Part shown: positions 15,801-18,360 of the stretch, in pieces
Layout of the letters: each line of letters starts with the position of its first letter
How positions within the stretch are numbered: the stretch's first letter is position 1
Assembly (NCBI GenBank): GCA_027069645.1
Contig: JALXEI010000160.1
Span: 415 to 18,774, forward strand
DNA: 18,360 bases
From: Hyphomicrobiales bacterium
Lineage (GTDB): Bacteria > Pseudomonadota > Alphaproteobacteria > Rhizobiales > JAKIUO01
Reading direction: 5' to 3'
Translations under genes and position numbers: made by a program
The notes under the pieces: generated by a model
What the model was told of the DNA's origin: nothing
The model's input: the letters and a program-made list of their open reading frames with translations, nothing else
Databases searched by the model: none

Positions 15801-18360
15801 AGAATCAGCTCCTTGATCTCATTGAGGAAATGTCCGGCGAACGGATCGGGGAAGACGACCTTGAAGTCAGCTTTCTGGAACTTGGATATGATTCTCTCTT
15901 TTTTGGGCAGCTCGCCCGAAAGCTACAGGATCAATATGATGTCAATATCACTTTCAGGCAGTTATTCCGCGAAGTTCCCTCCATTCGTGCACTGAGAACA
16001 TATCTTCTGGAAGAGATGCCGGAAGAAAAACGCCGCCACCGTCTTGAACCCAAACAGATAAAAATTTCTGCTGTGCGGGGAAGTAACGGGGCCAGCCCGG
16101 CTGCAACCCCGCCCGGTTTTACGGCTTCCGAGCCGCTTTTGAACGGAAATGGTGCCGCTGAGGGACAACATCAAATATCTTTCGATATGCAGGGAGGTGC
16201 CGGATACGCTCCGTCGCATTTGGCCAACGTAACGGAACCTGTTTCCGTGCAGGACATGCAGGATATGTTCCGTGAACAACTCGTTGCCATGCAGCAACTG
16301 ATCAACCGGCAGCTTGACATGCTGCAACAGGCACCGAAATGCGATCCGTTTTTTCCGTCAGATCTTTCACTGCGAAATGGCCAAATGGAAGTGCCCGGAA
16401 TTGAAAACAGCGGCATGGCAGGCTCGTCACCTGTTTCAAATCCGGCGCTGACGGGACGGTCCGAAGCCCTGCATGCCCGGGATATTACACCGCAATCCGG
16501 CAATACCGGTGGCGCCATAGCACCAGTCCTTTCTGCGGATCGTATCTTTTCCATAAGGGATGAAGACCTGCCTGACGAGGTCCCGCTGACCGAACCGCAG
16601 GTCGAGGTTTTGCTTGGTTCGATGCTTTCCAGGGAAAATTCCTGCGCTTTCAACGAATCTCACAGTTTGCGACTGAAAGGCAAACTGAAACCGGATCTTC
16701 TGGAAGCTGCCATGAATGATGTGGTTGCCCGCCATGATGCCTTGCGCGCGACTATCGTCATTGCCGACCAGCCACTGCTGAAGGTCAAAAAGGAATTGCA
16801 CATTCCCATGCCTTTCAGAGACTTCAGTGACCATGACGATCCTGAAAAGGCCCTGTTTGAATATCAGCAGGAACTGCTGGGCGATTTTGTCTTCGACCTT
16901 GAAAAAGGTCCCCTGATCCATACCTGGCTCGTCAAGGTTGGCGAAGATGAACATGTCATGATTTTTCTTGGACATCATATTATTGTTGATGTCTGGACGA
17001 CCAATGTTGTCATGGATGAACTGGGTATTTGCTATGCGACGCGGCTTGAAGGTGTGAAACCCGACCTGCCGAAAGTCATGTCATTCCGAAGATATGCCCT
17101 GATACAAAATGCCAAACAGAGGGAAGGCTCCAAAGAGGAAAAGTTCTGGCTTGATCATTTCAAAACCATTCCCGAACGTCTGGAGATGCCTACCGACAGG
17201 CCGCGCCCGAAGGTCAGAAATCTCGCTGCCGATCATGTTGTTTCCTATATCGACCATGATCTCTACAAACAGGCCAAACAGGCCGGGTTCAAACTGGGCA
17301 GCACGCTGTTCTCCACCTTCTATGCCATTATGCAGATTTTCCTGTCGAAAATGTCGGGACAAAACGATGTCACGCTTTTGATTTCATCCGCCGGTCAGAC
17401 CCTTGTCGAGGATGAACTGGTTGGCCATTGTGTCAACTTCCTGCCCGTTCGAACACAAATCGACCCTGACATGTCGGTAAAGGATTTTGTTGTTCAGGTC
17501 AGCGAACTGATGATGGATGTGCTCGACAATCAGGACTACACATTCAGCACGCTGATTTCGAAACTGGACTTGCCGCGTGACCTTGCTCATCTGCCCCTGT
17601 CGGATGTGAACTGCAATGTTGTGCCTCAGGCTGATATCACCTTCCCCGGAATGGAAGCCGAATTTGAGGCCAGTCCGATGGGCTATGTCAATTTTGACTT
17701 CTTTTTCCACTTTACCGAGCGAAGTGACGGCCTGCGCCTTGATAATTTTTTCCATACCGCACTGTTTGACAGATCAACAATGGAGCGCTGGGCCCGTCAT
17801 TTCGAGAATATTCTGCGAGCCTTCGTCGAGACACCGGATCTGCCGATCCGCAACATCAGTCTGCTTGATCATCGTGAACGCCAGGCCATGTTGCAGAACT
17901 GCAATGCGACGAAAACGGCCTATCACGACAACGCTTTCATTCATCACATTGTCGAGGAACAGGTTGATAAAAACCCGTCGGCTATTGCCTTTATCAGCGG
18001 CGATGAAACCATAACCTACCGCCAGCTTGACGATCGCGCCAATCAGATTGCTCACTATTTGCGAGATATTATTCCTGAAGAAAATGCACGTGTCGCAATC
18101 GCAATGGATCGCAACCTGGAGATGGTTGCCACGTTTCTGGGGGTCCTGAAAGCCGGGTTTTCCTATATCCCGCTTGAGCCATCAACCCCTGCTGCACGCC
18201 TCACCAGGACTTTCGAAATCGCCAACATATCCGCGCTTGTATGTTCAGATGAGGAAATTGCTTCACTGGCACCGGCCTCGGCCAGGGTTTTGTGCGAGGC
18301 GCGTGGCATGCCGGAAATTGATGCGCAGCCAACCGCACGCCCTGAATGGCGCAATAACTG
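12854..18360 (+). CDS. Hybrid PKS-NRPS megasynthase: KS-AT-ACP-C-A... (3' end outside window)
   Basis: Type I assembly-line enzyme; 1835 codons are visible and the frame is still open at the right edge. Ketosynthase (about 20-450): catalytic C197 in TACSTSL, H333 in ECHGTGTPLGDP and H375 in VGHLDAAAG. Acyltransferase (about 547-850): FPGQGSQY, nucleophile S648 in GHSVGEY, and HAFHS at 745-749, the sequence associated with malonyl-CoA. A post-AT LPTYCFDRQ linker follows near 916. Carrier (about 980-1055): LGYDSL with S1014. A polar linker of nearly 190 residues contains an amphipathic Gln/Met-rich helix at about 1132-1160. Condensation domain (from 1243): HHIIVDV with H1374, H1375 and D1379, but Val replaces the usual Gly. 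The adenylation domain starts near 1697 and is cut off. No KR, DH, ER, MT or aminotransferase domain lies between AT and ACP. Start ATG 12854 overlaps the preceding stop. Predicted: malonate extension of the loaded amino acid, then amide formation with a second one. Confidence 0.93.
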   Translation, partial: MNHSDNDTFLHAEEENLPEDAIAIIGIAGRFPGARSPEAFWNNILAGKDCISHFTPEELEDSFSDDIRKDPAFVGAHGVLEDVDKFDHGFFHMYPREAAQVDPQQRVFLECAWEALEDGGYDPYRYEGAIGVFAGASMNTYFLKNECKDRSAIDNFTDNFQVGNYTEFLGAFPDSLATRTSYLFNLRGPSLTIGTACSTSLVTVAQACQSLLFYQSDMALAGGVSVTFPQKRGYLYQEGGMVSSDGRCRPFDEQADGTVFGSGAGVVLLKRLDEALEDRDHIYGVIRGFNIGNDGAGKVGYTAPSIDQQAAVIASAQAMADIDSASIGYIECHGTGTPLGDPIEFAALVKAFRENGNGSDSGFCALGSAKPHVGHLDAAAGVTGLIKATLSLYHGKIPALLHFKKANREINLENSPFYVPQEAKPWKRDKTPRRAGVSAFGVGGTNAHIVLEEAPRQEIQESQPEKMHILPVSARSDQALANMCQSLASHLEANPLSSLADVAFTMQEGRARFDHRCTAVGRDAQSLIEGLRRPPRAFHTRDGQTRPICFMFPGQGSQYPDMGRGLFETQPLFRQIFERGAELLEPVLNVNLVELCYPDEAEQDDNEDSPHPIRSTVMAQPCLFLIEYALAQLLMRHGIRPDAMIGHSVGEYVAAAIAGVFSFEDGLKLVANRARLMQEQPTGAMLSVRLSAEETGPFLKGIDVEIAAINAPTLSVVSGPFEDIEKLEQKLSEKDIPHSRLHTSHAFHSAMMEGAIDELAGEAAKITYHKPSIPYISCVSGNQITDEEATSPEYWARHCRNTVRFQQGLETLAKGFSAPRPDGDDTTRRVSAEKSGKHDGAGGIFIEVGPGRTLCTLAGRILPRSGDTVKLQLQPDFAERDRSSETYMQALGDLWSLGHEPDWKQLQTGEEHRTPLPTYCFDRQKHWIDAPETGVVDPAADKQIAGNVEITPNLNGAVCTEDASAGTEVTDPDQAAAPETMMENQLLDLIEEMSGERIGEDDLEVSFLELGYDSLFFGQLARKLQDQYDVNITFRQLFREVPSIRALRTYLLEEMPEEKRRHRLEPKQIKISAVRGSNGASPAATPPGFTASEPLLNGNGAAEGQHQISFDMQGGAGYAPSHLANVTEPVSVQDMQDMFREQLVAMQQLINRQLDMLQQAPKCDPFFPSDLSLRNGQMEVPGIENSGMAGSSPVSNPALTGRSEALHARDITPQSGNTGGAIAPVLSADRIFSIRDEDLPDEVPLTEPQVEVLLGSMLSRENSCAFNESHSLRLKGKLKPDLLEAAMNDVVARHDALRATIVIADQPLLKVKKELHIPMPFRDFSDHDDPEKALFEYQQELLGDFVFDLEKGPLIHTWLVKVGEDEHVMIFLGHHIIVDVWTTNVVMDELGICYATRLEGVKPDLPKVMSFRRYALIQNAKQREGSKEEKFWLDHFKTIPERLEMPTDRPRPKVRNLAADHVVSYIDHDLYKQAKQAGFKLGSTLFSTFYAIMQIFLSKMSGQNDVTLLISSAGQTLVEDELVGHCVNFLPVRTQIDPDMSVKDFVVQVSELMMDVLDNQDYTFSTLISKLDLPRDLAHLPLSDVNCNVVPQADITFPGMEAEFEASPMGYVNFDFFFHFTERSDGLRLDNFFHTALFDRSTMERWARHFENILRAFVETPDLPIRNISLLDHRERQAMLQNCNATKTAYHDNAFIHHIVEEQVDKNPSAIAFISGDETITYRQLDDRANQIAHYLRDIIPEENARVAIAMDRNLEMVATFLGVLKAGFSYIPLEPSTPAARLTRTFEIANISALVCSDEEIASLAPASARVLCEARGMPEIDAQPTARPEWRNN

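Noticed and set aside
12863..18055. Many long minus-strand frames opposite the megasynthase
   Set aside because: They are antisense shadows of a continuous plus-strand frame that carries every expected catalytic motif.
1..18360. CRISPR array, rRNA, insertion sequence or integrase
   Set aside because: No regularly spaced repeats, rRNA signatures or transposase/recombinase motifs were found in any frame examined.

Overview
The window looks like chromosomal DNA of an alphaproteobacterium of moderate GC. The main support is a minus-strand housekeeping block in the order rlpA - dacA-type carboxypeptidase - tmk - holB - metG, an order familiar from Alphaproteobacteria. The genus cannot be read from the sequence with confidence.

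Region 1 (1-5400, minus strand) is core genome. It holds the N-terminal 427 codons of methionyl-tRNA synthetase (running off the left edge), DNA polymerase III delta-prime, thymidylate kinase, a secreted PBP5/6-like D-Ala-D-Ala carboxypeptidase and a short RlpA-type lipoprotein. Spacing is tight from tmk to metG, so these probably share transcripts. A possible 40-codon ORF of unknown reality precedes rlpA.

Region 2 (5615-6439) is a junction. A complete tRNA-Ser(UGA) with encoded CCA is followed by about 735 bases without a convincing gene. This stretch is rich in inverted repeats: a GC-rich, multi-hairpin block at 5842-6050 with MITE-like ends and a possible 5-bp target duplication, then three perfect operator-like dyads (6156-6170, 6255-6268, 6305-6325) before the next gene. 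All genes after this point are accessory and on the plus strand, so the tRNA may mark the edge of an island. No integrase is present in the window.

Region 3 (6440-10771) is a polysaccharide module: a multi-spanning flippase-like membrane protein, a heparinase II/III-family protein and a WbuB-like GT4 glycosyltransferase. The last has its own extended -10 promoter followed by a 20-bp dyad.

Region 4 (10875 to the right edge) is a hybrid NRPS-PKS assembly line. A stand-alone adenylation-PCP protein is translationally coupled (ATGA overlap) to a giant protein whose visible part reads KS-AT-ACP-linker-C-A. The simplest reading is that an amino acid is loaded, extended once with malonyl-CoA without ketoreduction, and condensed with a second amino acid, giving a beta-keto amide. 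The oppositely charged tails at the protein junction suggest docking. The assembly line continues beyond the window, so the final product cannot be predicted. Whether the polysaccharide genes and the assembly line act together is open.
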